This document shows, piece by piece, positions 51,629-59,359 of a stretch of 64,000 bases of DNA. The stretch is from the NCBI RefSeq assembly GCF_007655005.1, contig NZ_SZVW01000007.1:124001-188000 (forward strand), in the 5' to 3' direction. The DNA comes from Streptomyces tibetensis. Lineage in GTDB: Bacteria; Actinomycetota; Actinomycetes; Streptomycetales; Streptomycetaceae. The stretch's first letter is position 1; the number at the start of each line of letters is the position of its first letter. Position numbers and translations under genes: made by a program. Under the pieces are notes generated by a model. The model saw only the letters and a program-made list of their open reading frames with translations. It made no database searches and was not told where the DNA came from.

Positions 51629-52075
51629 CTAGCCAAGCAGGATGGTCACGTCGATGTTCCCGCGGGTCGCGTTCGAGTAGGGGCAGATCTCGTGGGCCGC
51701 GTCCACCAGCCTGGTCGCGAGATCCGGGTCGACGACCGGCAGCGAGACGCTGAGGGCGACCGCGAGGCCGTAACCGCGTTGCAGGTTGGGGCCGATGCCG
51801 ACCTTCGCGGCGACCGTGGAGCCGGTCAGGTCGTAGCCCTCGCGGTTGCCGACGAGGATCAGGGCGTTGTGGAAGCAGGCGCTGTAGCCGGCCGCGAAGA
51901 GCTGTTCCGGGTTGGTGCCGTTGCCGTCGCCGCCGAGCTGCGGGGGCATCGCGACCCTGAGCTCGAGCTGACCGTCCTGGCTGGTCACATAGCCCTCGCG
52001 GCCGCCGTGGGCGGTGGCCTCCGCCACGTACATGATCTTCGTCGGGCGGGTGTCGACGGCGGGGCCGTCAGTCAT
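51629..52075 (-). CDS. ohr: Organic hydroperoxide resistance protein Ohr
   Basis: 148 residues of the OsmC/Ohr family. Both redox cysteines are present in GYSACFHNAL near residue 60 and HEICPYSNATRGN near 128. It is a lipoyl-dependent thiol peroxidase for organic hydroperoxides. ATG with GGGGGAGG five bases upstream. It follows ohrR on the same strand with a 103-base spacer that contains two palindromes. Confidence 0.94.
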   Translation of the reverse strand: MTDGPAVDTRPTKIMYVAEATAHGGREGYVTSQDGQLELRVAMPPQLGGDGNGTNPEQLFAAGYSACFHNALILVGNREGYDLTGSTVAAKVGIGPNLQRGYGLAVALSVSLPVVDPDLATRLVDAAHEICPYSNATRGNIDVTILLG

Positions 52076-52096
52076 GCTGTCCTCCCCCGGAACCAA

Positions 52097-52119
52097 GTGC
52101 GCACAAGTGCATCGTGCAC
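52097..52119. promoter_or_regulatory. Probable OhrR operator
   Basis: GTGCGCAC (perfect, 52097-52104) and GTGCA-TCG-TGCAC (perfect, 52107-52119) are adjacent, 20-45 bases before ohr. Confidence 0.6.
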
Positions 52120-52178
52120 AAGGTACTGGCCGGTAACTCCCCTGTCATGACCAGGGGGTGGGCAACCGGGGGTAACCC

Positions 52179-52640
52179 TCAGCGGGACCGGTCCGCCGCA
52201 GACTCCGCACGCTCGGCCAGCCGCCACAGCTCCGCACGCAGCCGCCCGGCCTCCGCCGCGTCGAGCCCGGTCGCCGTGAGCAGCGCACCGGGCACCCGGC
52301 CGGCCCGCTCGCGGAGCTCCTGCCCGCGCCCCGTCACGGCCACCAGCACCGACCGCTCGTCCCGCGCCGACCGCTCACGCCGTACCAGGCCGGCCGCCTC
52401 CAGCCGCTTCAGCAGCGGCGAGACCGTGCCGTAGTCGAGGCGCAGAGCCGCGGCCAAGTCCTTGACGGTGGTCTCGCCGCGCTCCCAGAGGACCAGCAGC
52501 ACCAGGTACTGGGGGTAGGTGAGGCCCAGCTCGTCGAGGAGCGGGCGGTACGCCGCCGTCACCGCCCGCTGCGCGGCGTACAGCGCGAAGCACAGCTGCT
52601 CGTCCAGCAGCGGCGATCCGTCGCTCTCCTCGTTCGTCAC
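52179..52640 (-). CDS. ohrR: MarR family organic peroxide sensor OhrR
   Basis: 153 residues. MarR winged helix in the middle (TVKDLAAALRLDYGTVSPLLKRLEAAGLVRR) and, near the N-terminus, the peroxide-sensing cysteine in DEQLCFALYAAQRA. Oxidation of this residue releases DNA. It should repress ohr, 103 bases downstream, and itself. The GTG lies ten bases after the stop of the transporter ATPase gene, so it may also be read from the nickel/cobalt operon. Confidence 0.92.
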   Translation of the reverse strand: MTNEESDGSPLLDEQLCFALYAAQRAVTAAYRPLLDELGLTYPQYLVLLVLWERGETTVKDLAAALRLDYGTVSPLLKRLEAAGLVRRERSARDERSVLVAVTGRGQELRERAGRVPGALLTATGLDAAEAGRLRAELWRLAERAESAADRSR

Positions 52641-52650
52641 GCGCCCATTG

Positions 52651-53409
52651 TCACGGACGGGCCGGCGCCACCGGGACGGAACGCGGATCGAAGCCGAACG
52701 GCAGCTCCAGGCGGTGGGCCCGCATCAGCTCCTCGTCCGAGAGCAGCTCGCCGGTCGGCCCGTCGGCGGCGATCACCCCGTCGCTGAGGATCAGGGAGCG
52801 CGGGCACAGCTCCAGCGCGTAGGGCAGGTCGTGCGTGACCATCAGCACCGTCACGTCCAGGGACCGCAGGATGTCCGCCAGTTCGCGGCGGGAGGCGGGG
52901 TCGAGGTTGGAGGACGGCTCGTCCAGGACGAGGATCTCCGGCTCCATCGCCAGCACGGTCGCGACGGCCACCCGGCGGCGCTGCCCGAAGGACAGGTGGT
53001 GCGGCGGGCGGTCCCTGAACTCCGCCATGCCGACCCGCTCCAGCGCACGCTCGACACGCGCCTCCAGCTCGGGCCCCTTCAGCCCGGCCGCCGCGGGCCC
53101 GAACGCCACGTCCTCCCGGACCGTCGGCATGAACAGCTGGTCGTCCGGGTCCTGGAACACGATGCCGACCCGGCGCCGGACCTCGGCCATGTTCCGCTTG
53201 TCCACGGGCAGCCCGGCGACCTTCACCGTGCCGGCGCCGCCGGTCAGGATGCCGTTGAGGTGCAGCACGAGGGTCGTCTTGCCGGCGCCGTTCGGCCCGA
53301 GCAGCGCGACCCGCTCACCGCGCGCGACCGAGAAGTCGACGCCGAAGAGGGCCTGGTGCCCGTCGGGGTAGGCGAAGGCGAGGCCGGAGACCTCCAGAGA
53401 AGCAGTCAC
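52651..53409 (-). CDS. ECF-type nickel/cobalt transporter ATPase (CbiO/NikO)
   Basis: 252 residues. Walker A LLGPNGAGKTT near residue 42, Q-loop VFQDPDDQLF, signature LSFGQRRRVA, Walker B ILVLDEPSSNLD and switch His in VTHDLPYA are complete. It energises the CbiM/CbiQ importer. The GTG overlaps the cbiQ stop (GTGA); an ATG three codons upstream is an alternative. A single ATPase gene is present, expected to act as a homodimer. Confidence 0.92.
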   Translation of the reverse strand: MTASLEVSGLAFAYPDGHQALFGVDFSVARGERVALLGPNGAGKTTLVLHLNGILTGGAGTVKVAGLPVDKRNMAEVRRRVGIVFQDPDDQLFMPTVREDVAFGPAAAGLKGPELEARVERALERVGMAEFRDRPPHHLSFGQRRRVAVATVLAMEPEILVLDEPSSNLDPASRRELADILRSLDVTVLMVTHDLPYALELCPRSLILSDGVIAADGPTGELLSDEELMRAHRLELPFGFDPRSVPVAPARP

Positions 53410-54167
53410 AGGGACCATCCCAGCAGACAGACGAGCAGAGCGGCACAGGGGAGGGTGAGGGCGTACGACCACTGCGCCGGGGACGCGGTCACCTCGTCGA
53501 TGACGGGCATGGAGCCGGCGTAGCCGCGGCTGACCATGGCCAGGTGCACCCGCTCACCGCGCTCGTAGGAGCGGATGAACAGCGCGCCGGCCGACTTGGC
53601 GAGCACGCCCCAGTGCTTGACGCCCTTCGCCTCGAAGCCGCGCGACTCCCGGGCGATCCGCATGCGCCGCATCTCGTCGGTGATGACGTCGCCGTAGCGG
53701 ATCATGAAGGACGCGATCTGCACCAGGAGCGGCGGGAGCTTGAGGCGCTGCAGGCCCAGCAGCAGTTCGCGCAGTTCGGTCGTGGCGGCCAGCAGGACCG
53801 AGGCCGCGACACCGAGCGTGCCCTTGGCGAGCACGTTCCAGGCGCCCCACAGGCCGTTGACGCTCAGGGACAGGCCGAGGACGTCGACCCGCTCGCCCTC
53901 CGCCACGAACGGCATGAGCACCGCGAACGCGACGAACGGCACCTCGATCAGCAGCCGCCGGAGCAGGAAGGCGGCGGGCACGCGCGCGACGTACGCGACG
54001 GCCCCGAGCAGCACGGCGTACAGCCCGAACGCCCACATCGCCTCCCGCGGCGTCGACACCACGACCACCACGAAGGCGAACACGGCCGCGAGCTTGGTGT
54101 GCGGCGGCAGGCCGTGCACGGGCGAGTGCCCGTGCCGGTACAGCTTGTGCGCGTGCCCGGCTCCCAC
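53406..54167 (-). CDS. ECF nickel/cobalt transporter transmembrane component CbiQ/NikQ
   Basis: 253 residues with five or more helices. The coupling motifs that contact the ATPase are visible as ARESRGFEAKG near residue 180 and VSRGYAG near 225. GTG start one base after the cbiM stop. It forms the energy-coupling module with CbiO. Confidence 0.9.
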   Translation of the reverse strand: MGAGHAHKLYRHGHSPVHGLPPHTKLAAVFAFVVVVVSTPREAMWAFGLYAVLLGAVAYVARVPAAFLLRRLLIEVPFVAFAVLMPFVAEGERVDVLGLSLSVNGLWGAWNVLAKGTLGVAASVLLAATTELRELLLGLQRLKLPPLLVQIASFMIRYGDVITDEMRRMRIARESRGFEAKGVKHWGVLAKSAGALFIRSYERGERVHLAMVSRGYAGSMPVIDEVTASPAQWSYALTLPCAALLVCLLGWSL

Positions 54168-54168
54168 C

Positions 54169-55233
54169 TCAGACGCTCGTCATGCTCGTGGTGTCCGACG
54201 GCGAGGCGTCACCCGTCCGGCGGCGGCGCACCACCCAGAACACGCCGGTGCCCGCGACGACCGTGACCCCCACGCCGATGACACCCGCCAGCCCTCCGGA
54301 CAGGCGGGCGTCGTCGACGTCCTTCACGCCGTAGTCGGCGAGCGGGGAGTCGGCCGTGGAGTGCTCCTCGGCCTTCTTGTCGATGCCGTGGTCGGTGGCG
54401 ACCTTCTCCAGGCCGTCGGGGTTCGCCGAGGCGTAGAAGCTGACGAAGCCGGCCAGTACGAGGGAGGTGACCAGACCCGCGGCCCACACCTTGCGGTGCG
54501 AGGTCCGGGCGGCCACGGGAGCGGGCTCGGGCCGCGCGTCGGGCGCGTCGACCAGTTCGCCGTTCACCCGCAGCTTGAGCCTCTGGGTCAGACCGCGTGC
54601 CCCGTACACCAGGTCCGGGCGTACGGCGATGACCGCGCCGACGGTCAGTGCGGTGATCACGGCCTCGCCGATGCCGATCAGGACGTGCACGCCGACCATG
54701 GCGGTGGCGACCTTGCCGAGGGAGACGTCGGTGGTGCCGCCGATCGCGTACATCAGCGTGAAGGCCAGCGCGGCGGCCGGGACGGAGACCAGGGCGGCGA
54801 CGAAGGCGGCCGCGGTGACCGACCTGCGGGTGCGGGGCAGCACCTTCACCAGGCCGCGGAAGAGGGCGTAGGCGACGACCGTCGTGACGATCGCCATGTT
54901 GGTGATGTTCACGCCGAGCGCGGTCAGACCGCCGTCCGCGAAGAGGATGCCCTGCATCAGCAGGACGACGGAGACGCACAGGACCCCCGTGTAGGGGCCG
55001 ACGAGTATCGCCGCCAGCGCACCGCCGAGCAGATGGCCGCTGGTGCCCGCCGCGACGGGGAAGTTCAGCATCTGCACGGCGAAGATGAACGCCGCGACGA
55101 GTCCGGCCAGCGGCGCCGTGCGCTCGTCGAGTTCGCGGCGTGCGCCGCGCAGGCTCACGGCGACGGCGCCCGCGGCGATCACACCGGTGGCGGCGGAGGT
55201 GGGCGCGTTGATGAATCCGTCAGGTACATGCAC
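54169..55233 (-). CDS. ECF nickel/cobalt substrate-binding component CbiM with CbiN-like tail
   Basis: 354 residues. The start is set by the essential N-terminus MHVPDGFIN, whose His2 binds the metal. Seven helices of CbiM/NikM (to about 215), including NITNMAIVTTVV and VGVHVLIGIGEAVITALTVG, are followed by a linker and a CbiN/NikN-like domain with two helices (about 245-265 and 320-340). CbiM and CbiN are thus fused. GTG start. Nickel rather than cobalt is inferred from the upstream Nur-like box. Confidence 0.92.
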   Translation of the reverse strand: MHVPDGFINAPTSAATGVIAAGAVAVSLRGARRELDERTAPLAGLVAAFIFAVQMLNFPVAAGTSGHLLGGALAAILVGPYTGVLCVSVVLLMQGILFADGGLTALGVNITNMAIVTTVVAYALFRGLVKVLPRTRRSVTAAAFVAALVSVPAAALAFTLMYAIGGTTDVSLGKVATAMVGVHVLIGIGEAVITALTVGAVIAVRPDLVYGARGLTQRLKLRVNGELVDAPDARPEPAPVAARTSHRKVWAAGLVTSLVLAGFVSFYASANPDGLEKVATDHGIDKKAEEHSTADSPLADYGVKDVDDARLSGGLAGVIGVGVTVVAGTGVFWVVRRRRTGDASPSDTTSMTSV

Positions 55234-55252
55234 CGTCCGATGATGTGGCTTG

Positions 55253-55269
55253 ATGCGAACGGTTTGCAA
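55253..55269 (-). promoter_or_regulatory. Nur-like (nickel regulator) box
   Basis: On the minus strand TTGCAA-ACCGT-TCGCAT, a direct repeat with 11-base period resembling the TTGCAA-N5-TTGCAA pattern reported for Streptomyces Nur. It lies 20 bases before cbiM. The recalled consensus needs checking. Confidence 0.5.
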
Positions 55270-55401
55270 GAGCGTGAAGCTTGTTTTATCCCACCCGTGA
55301 TATATCCGTCTCCACGGGCGCAATCCGGAAAATATGCGACATTGGAGGAGGAGTGGACGCACGGTTTCCACTCGGATTGCGCACGGTGAAGGGGCCGTCC
55401 G

Positions 55402-55767
55402 ATGTCCGTAGTCGAGCAGTACGCGCGAGCCCACATCGTCTCGGACGCGGCCGTCCCGCTGGTCGACGAGCTGGAGGCGGTTCCGGTCAGGCTGCGGTAC
55501 GACCCCGACCACGACCCCCGGAAGGTGCGCATGGCGCTGCCCGGGGCCGGTGGAGGGGAGTGGACCGTCGGCCGCGAGCTGCTGGAGGAGGGGCTGCGGG
55601 CCCCCGCCGGAAGCGGCGAGGTGCGGGTGTGGCCCTGCGGACGGGTGCAGGTCGTCGTGGAGTTCCACACCGCGCAAGGGGTGTCGGTGGTGCAGTTCGA
55701 GCGGCAGGCGCTGCTGCGGTTCCTGCGGCGGACGTACATGGCCGCCGCGGAACCCGTCACCCATTGA
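55402..55767 (+). CDS. ssgE: SsgA-like sporulation protein (SsgE)
   Basis: 121 residues of the SsgA-like (SALP) family: VPVRLRYDPDHDPRKVRMAL, WTVGRELLEEGL, GEVRVWPCGRVQVVVEFH and FERQALLRFLRRT. SALPs occur only in sporulating actinomycetes and guide peptidoglycan synthesis or turnover at septa and spores. By position next to two penicillin-binding proteins and the metal transporter it corresponds to ssgE of S. coelicolor, linked to spore separation. Convergent with the first PBP gene. Confidence 0.85.
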   Translation: MSVVEQYARAHIVSDAAVPLVDELEAVPVRLRYDPDHDPRKVRMALPGAGGGEWTVGRELLEEGLRAPAGSGEVRVWPCGRVQVVVEFHTAQGVSVVQFERQALLRFLRRTYMAAAEPVTH

Positions 55768-55823
55768 GCCCAGGCCCCGGCCACCGGTCCGTGCTACCGG
55801 GCCACCGGTCTCGGCGGCCTGTC

Positions 55824-57491
55824 TCAGCCGCCCATCTTCAGCAGGGCCGCCACGATCGGACCCGCCGTCGAGCCGCCGTGCCCGCCCTGCTGGACCACGC
55901 CAGCGGCGGCCAGGTCGCCCCGGTAGGCCGTGAACCAGCCGTTCGGCTTCTTCTGCCCGTCGACCTCGGCGGACCCGGTCTTCGCGCCGACGTCGCCGCC
56001 GACCCCGGCCATCGCCTCCGCTGCCGTGCCGTACGCGGCCGTGTACGACATCAGCTCCCGCAGCTGGGACAGGGCGCCCGCCGGCAGGGTGCGGGAGGCC
56101 TTCGCCAGCTTGCGTCCGTCCACGTCCGGGGAGACCAGGTAGGGCTGGTGGAAGGTGCCGGACTTGACCGTCGCCGAGACCGACGCCATGTTCAGCGGGT
56201 TCATGCGGACCCCGCCCTGCCCGATCAGCGAGGCGCCCATCTGGGCCGCCGACTGCACCGGCACCGCGCCGTCGAAGGACGGCACACCGATGGCCCAGTT
56301 GTTCAGCCCCAGGCCGAAGACCTGCTGGGCCTCCTTGGTCAGGTCGTCGTTCTTCAGCTTCGGGGCCTGGCTGATGAAGGCCGTGTTGCAGGACCGGGCG
56401 AAGCTCGCCTTGAAGGTGCCGTTCTTGATCTCGAACTTGTCGTCGTTCTGGAACTTCCAGTGGCCGTACGTGAAGTACTTCGGGCACGGGTGCTTCTTGT
56501 CCGCCGAGGCCAGGCCCTTCTCCAGCAGCAGCGACGAGGTGATGACCTTCATCGTGGAGCCGGGGGCCAGGGAGCCCTGGAAGGCGGTGTTGAAGCCGGG
56601 GGAGGCATTGGCCGCGGCCAGGATCTCGCCGGTCGACACCCGCAGCAGGACCACCGACGACCTGGCCTTCTTTGCGACCTTCTGCTCGGCCGCCGCCTGC
56701 AGGGCCGGGTCCAGCGTGGTCTTCACCGTGCCCGGCGTGCCCTCGCTCAGCTCCAGCAGGGTCTTGTCGGAGAGGTCCTTCGCCTTGGCGGCCTTGCCGC
56801 GCACGACCCGCAGCTCGATACCGGCCTTGCCGCCGGCCTCCTTGCCGTACTTCTCGCGCAGTCCGTCCAGGACGGGGCCGAGGGAGGCGTACTTCTTCGT
56901 GGTCAGCTCCCCGCCGTCCCGGTCCAGGGCCTTGACCGGGGGCGTGCCCGCCTCACCGGTCACCAGGGTGTCGCCGTCCTTCAGGTCCGGGTGGACGACC
57001 GCGGAGTGCCAGTCGACCAGGGGCTTTCCGTCGGAGGTGCGGCGCATCACGGTCAGGGTGCTGTCGTACGTCAGGGGCTTGTCGGTGCCCTTGTAGGACA
57101 CCGTGCCCTTGACGGAGAACGGCACCTTGTCGCCGGCGGGCTTGCCCGGGGTGAGGGTGACGTCCTTGATGTGGGCGTCCTTGGTGTAGCCGGTGAGCAG
57201 CGGCCGGGCCGCGGAGGGGTCGTCGGTGGTGGCGGAGGCCTGCGTGATCTTCCCGGACTGCCAGGCGGTGAGGAAGGCGGTGGCGGTGGTGGTGACCTCG
57301 TTCGGCGACAGCGGGCCGGTCTTGACCTTGGCCTTCTGGTCCGACGCCCGCGACCCGTCGTCGGCGGCGGCACCGCCGCCGTACAGGGCGTAGGCGCCGA
57401 ACCCGGCACCGCCGACGACCACGGCGATCATCCCGCCGATCACAGCGGGTCTCGTCTTGCGCCGCTCGGCGACGCGCCTTCTGTTGCCCAC
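55824..57491 (-). CDS. Class B penicillin-binding protein (tandem copy A)
   Basis: 555 residues. One N-terminal membrane anchor (VIGGMIAVVVGGAGFGAYALY), an NTF2-like/MecA-N domain (about 60-165), a dimerisation region and a transpeptidase domain with SxxK in APGSTMK near residue 312, SCN near 370 and KTGS in GAKTGSAEV near 504. It should cross-link peptidoglycan at the outer face. It follows its paralogue on the same strand after 103 bases and faces ssgE, suggesting a role in septal or spore wall growth. Confidence 0.92.
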   Translation of the reverse strand: MGNRRRVAERRKTRPAVIGGMIAVVVGGAGFGAYALYGGGAAADDGSRASDQKAKVKTGPLSPNEVTTTATAFLTAWQSGKITQASATTDDPSAARPLLTGYTKDAHIKDVTLTPGKPAGDKVPFSVKGTVSYKGTDKPLTYDSTLTVMRRTSDGKPLVDWHSAVVHPDLKDGDTLVTGEAGTPPVKALDRDGGELTTKKYASLGPVLDGLREKYGKEAGGKAGIELRVVRGKAAKAKDLSDKTLLELSEGTPGTVKTTLDPALQAAAEQKVAKKARSSVVLLRVSTGEILAAANASPGFNTAFQGSLAPGSTMKVITSSLLLEKGLASADKKHPCPKYFTYGHWKFQNDDKFEIKNGTFKASFARSCNTAFISQAPKLKNDDLTKEAQQVFGLGLNNWAIGVPSFDGAVPVQSAAQMGASLIGQGGVRMNPLNMASVSATVKSGTFHQPYLVSPDVDGRKLAKASRTLPAGALSQLRELMSYTAAYGTAAEAMAGVGGDVGAKTGSAEVDGQKKPNGWFTAYRGDLAAAGVVQQGGHGGSTAGPIVAALLKMGG

Positions 57492-57594
57492 TGCTGTTCT
57501 TTCCTCCGCGAATCCCCAGGGTCCCCGTCGCCCTCAGCTGTCCCAAGTCCCAACGACGGCCACCACCCTAGAGTCCCGTCCCTCGAAGGTGAGA

Positions 57595-59229
57595 TCAGCC
57601 ACCTGTTCGTAGCACGGCTGCGACAATCGGCCCGGCCGCGTCGCCGCCGTGGCCGCCCCGCTCGGTCATGGCCGCCGCCGCGATGTCGTTCCGGAACCCG
57701 GTGAACCAGCTGTTGAACTTGGCGTTGCCGTCGACCTCGGCGGAACCGGTCTTGGCGCCGATGTCGCCGCCGAGCCCGGCCATGGCCCGGACAGCGGTGC
57801 CCTGCGTGGCCGTGAGCCGCATCATCTGCTTGAGCTGGGTGGCGGTGCTCGACCGCAGGCCCTCGGCCCGTGCCAGTTCCCGGCCGTCCAGCTTCGGTGA
57901 GACCAGGTAGGGCTGGCGGAAGGCCCCGGTGATGGCCGTCGCGGTGACCGACGCCATGTTGAGCGGGCTCATCTGGACCTGCCCCTGCCCGATGGCGCCC
58001 GCCGCCCGGTCCGGCCCGTCCACCGCGGGCACACTGCCGTCGAAGGAGACGATGCCGGTCTTCCAGTTGTCCTGTCCCAGCCCGAAGTGGTCCTCGGCCT
58101 CCCGGGTCAGCGAGGCGTCCGTGAGCGGCTTCTCGTCGATGAGCTTGATGAAGGCGGTGTTGCAGGACCGCATGAAGCTGTTGGCCAGGGTGGCGTTCTC
58201 ATCGGGCTTCATACCGGTCAGGTTCTTGAACGTCTGGCTCTGCCACACGGCGGTGTCGGGGCAGGGCGCCGGGCCGTTCATCGAGGTCACGCCGTTGTCG
58301 ATGAGCATCGCGGCGGTGATGATCTTCATGGTCGAGCCGGGTGCCGACTGGCCCTCGAAGGCCGCGTTGAAGCCGTCCGTGCGGTTGTTGGCCACGGCCA
58401 GCACCTCGCCGGTGCTGGGCTTGACGGCGACCACCGAGGACTGGGCGAACCGCTTGACCGCCTTCTCGGCGGCCGCCTGCGCGCTCGGGCTGATCGTGGT
58501 GGCGAGCTTGCCCGGCTTGCCCTTGGCGAGGGTGAGCAGCGGGGTGTCGGGCGCGCCGTCGCCGTTGTGCCGGACGACCAGCTCGATGCCGGGGGTGCCG
58601 CCGGCCTGCTCGCCGTACTTGTCGCGCAGGGCGTCCAGGATCGGGCCGAGCGAGGGGTACTTCTGCTTGGTCAGCTCGGAGCCGTCGCGGCCGACCGCCT
58701 CGATGGGCGGGGTGGCCGACTTCCCGGTGACGAGGGTGTCGTCCTTCTTCAGCTCGGGGTGCACGACCGACGGCTGCCAGTCGACGAGCGCGCGCCCGGT
58801 GGTGAGCCCCCGCACGACCTTGAGCTCGCTCCGGTAGCTCAGCGGCTCGGACTTCCCGTCGTAGGCCACCTTCGCCTTCACCGTGTACGGCACGGTGGTG
58901 CCCCGGGCCGCGCCCGGCGTGATCTTCACGTCGGTGATGTGCGCGTCGTCGGCGAAGGCGCTGAGCAGTTGCTCGGCGGCCGCGTCGTTGTTGGTGTACG
59001 ACGCGGCCTTCGCGGACGCTCCCGACTGCCAGGCCTTGAAGAACGCGGCCGTGGTCTGCTTGACCTCGTCCTTGCCGGGTGGCCCCGTCCGCTTCTGCGC
59101 GGCGACCCCGCCCGCGCCGCCCCCGTCACCGCTCAAGGCGCTCACGATGTTGTAGGCGCCGTACCCGGCCCCACCCACCATCACCGCGAACACCCCGCCT
59201 ATGACGGCGGCTTTGACCCCCTTGCTCAT
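57595..59229 (-). CDS. Class B penicillin-binding protein (tandem copy B)
   Basis: 544 residues with the same domain order as the downstream copy: anchor helix (AAVIGGVFAVMVGGAGYGAY), NTF2-like domain, and transpeptidase motifs APGSTMK near residue 298, RSCN near 350 and GAKTGSAEV near 492. The two share most motifs but differ throughout, so the duplication is old. ATG start in a region with only a modest ribosome site. Both appear intact. Confidence 0.92.
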   Translation of the reverse strand: MSKGVKAAVIGGVFAVMVGGAGYGAYNIVSALSGDGGGAGGVAAQKRTGPPGKDEVKQTTAAFFKAWQSGASAKAASYTNNDAAAEQLLSAFADDAHITDVKITPGAARGTTVPYTVKAKVAYDGKSEPLSYRSELKVVRGLTTGRALVDWQPSVVHPELKKDDTLVTGKSATPPIEAVGRDGSELTKQKYPSLGPILDALRDKYGEQAGGTPGIELVVRHNGDGAPDTPLLTLAKGKPGKLATTISPSAQAAAEKAVKRFAQSSVVAVKPSTGEVLAVANNRTDGFNAAFEGQSAPGSTMKIITAAMLIDNGVTSMNGPAPCPDTAVWQSQTFKNLTGMKPDENATLANSFMRSCNTAFIKLIDEKPLTDASLTREAEDHFGLGQDNWKTGIVSFDGSVPAVDGPDRAAGAIGQGQVQMSPLNMASVTATAITGAFRQPYLVSPKLDGRELARAEGLRSSTATQLKQMMRLTATQGTAVRAMAGLGGDIGAKTGSAEVDGNAKFNSWFTGFRNDIAAAAMTERGGHGGDAAGPIVAAVLRTGG

Positions 59230-59359
59230 AGGGTGGTCCCCTCCCCGTTGAGCCTTCCGCGTCCCGTTGAACGCGTTCAGAAAGCTCGAATCCCGGGAGC
59301 ACTCTATGTGTAAGCGGTTACTAACGGGACAGGCGTTTCGATTTTTGACCGAACGTAGA

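Noticed and set aside
55234..55401. Cobalamin riboswitch before the CbiM gene
   Set aside because: The 5' region is too short and I find no B12-box pattern; a Nur-like repeat is there instead.
55824..59229. The two PBPs as one gene split by a frameshift
   Set aside because: Each copy has its own start, anchor helix and full SxxK, SxN and KTG motifs.
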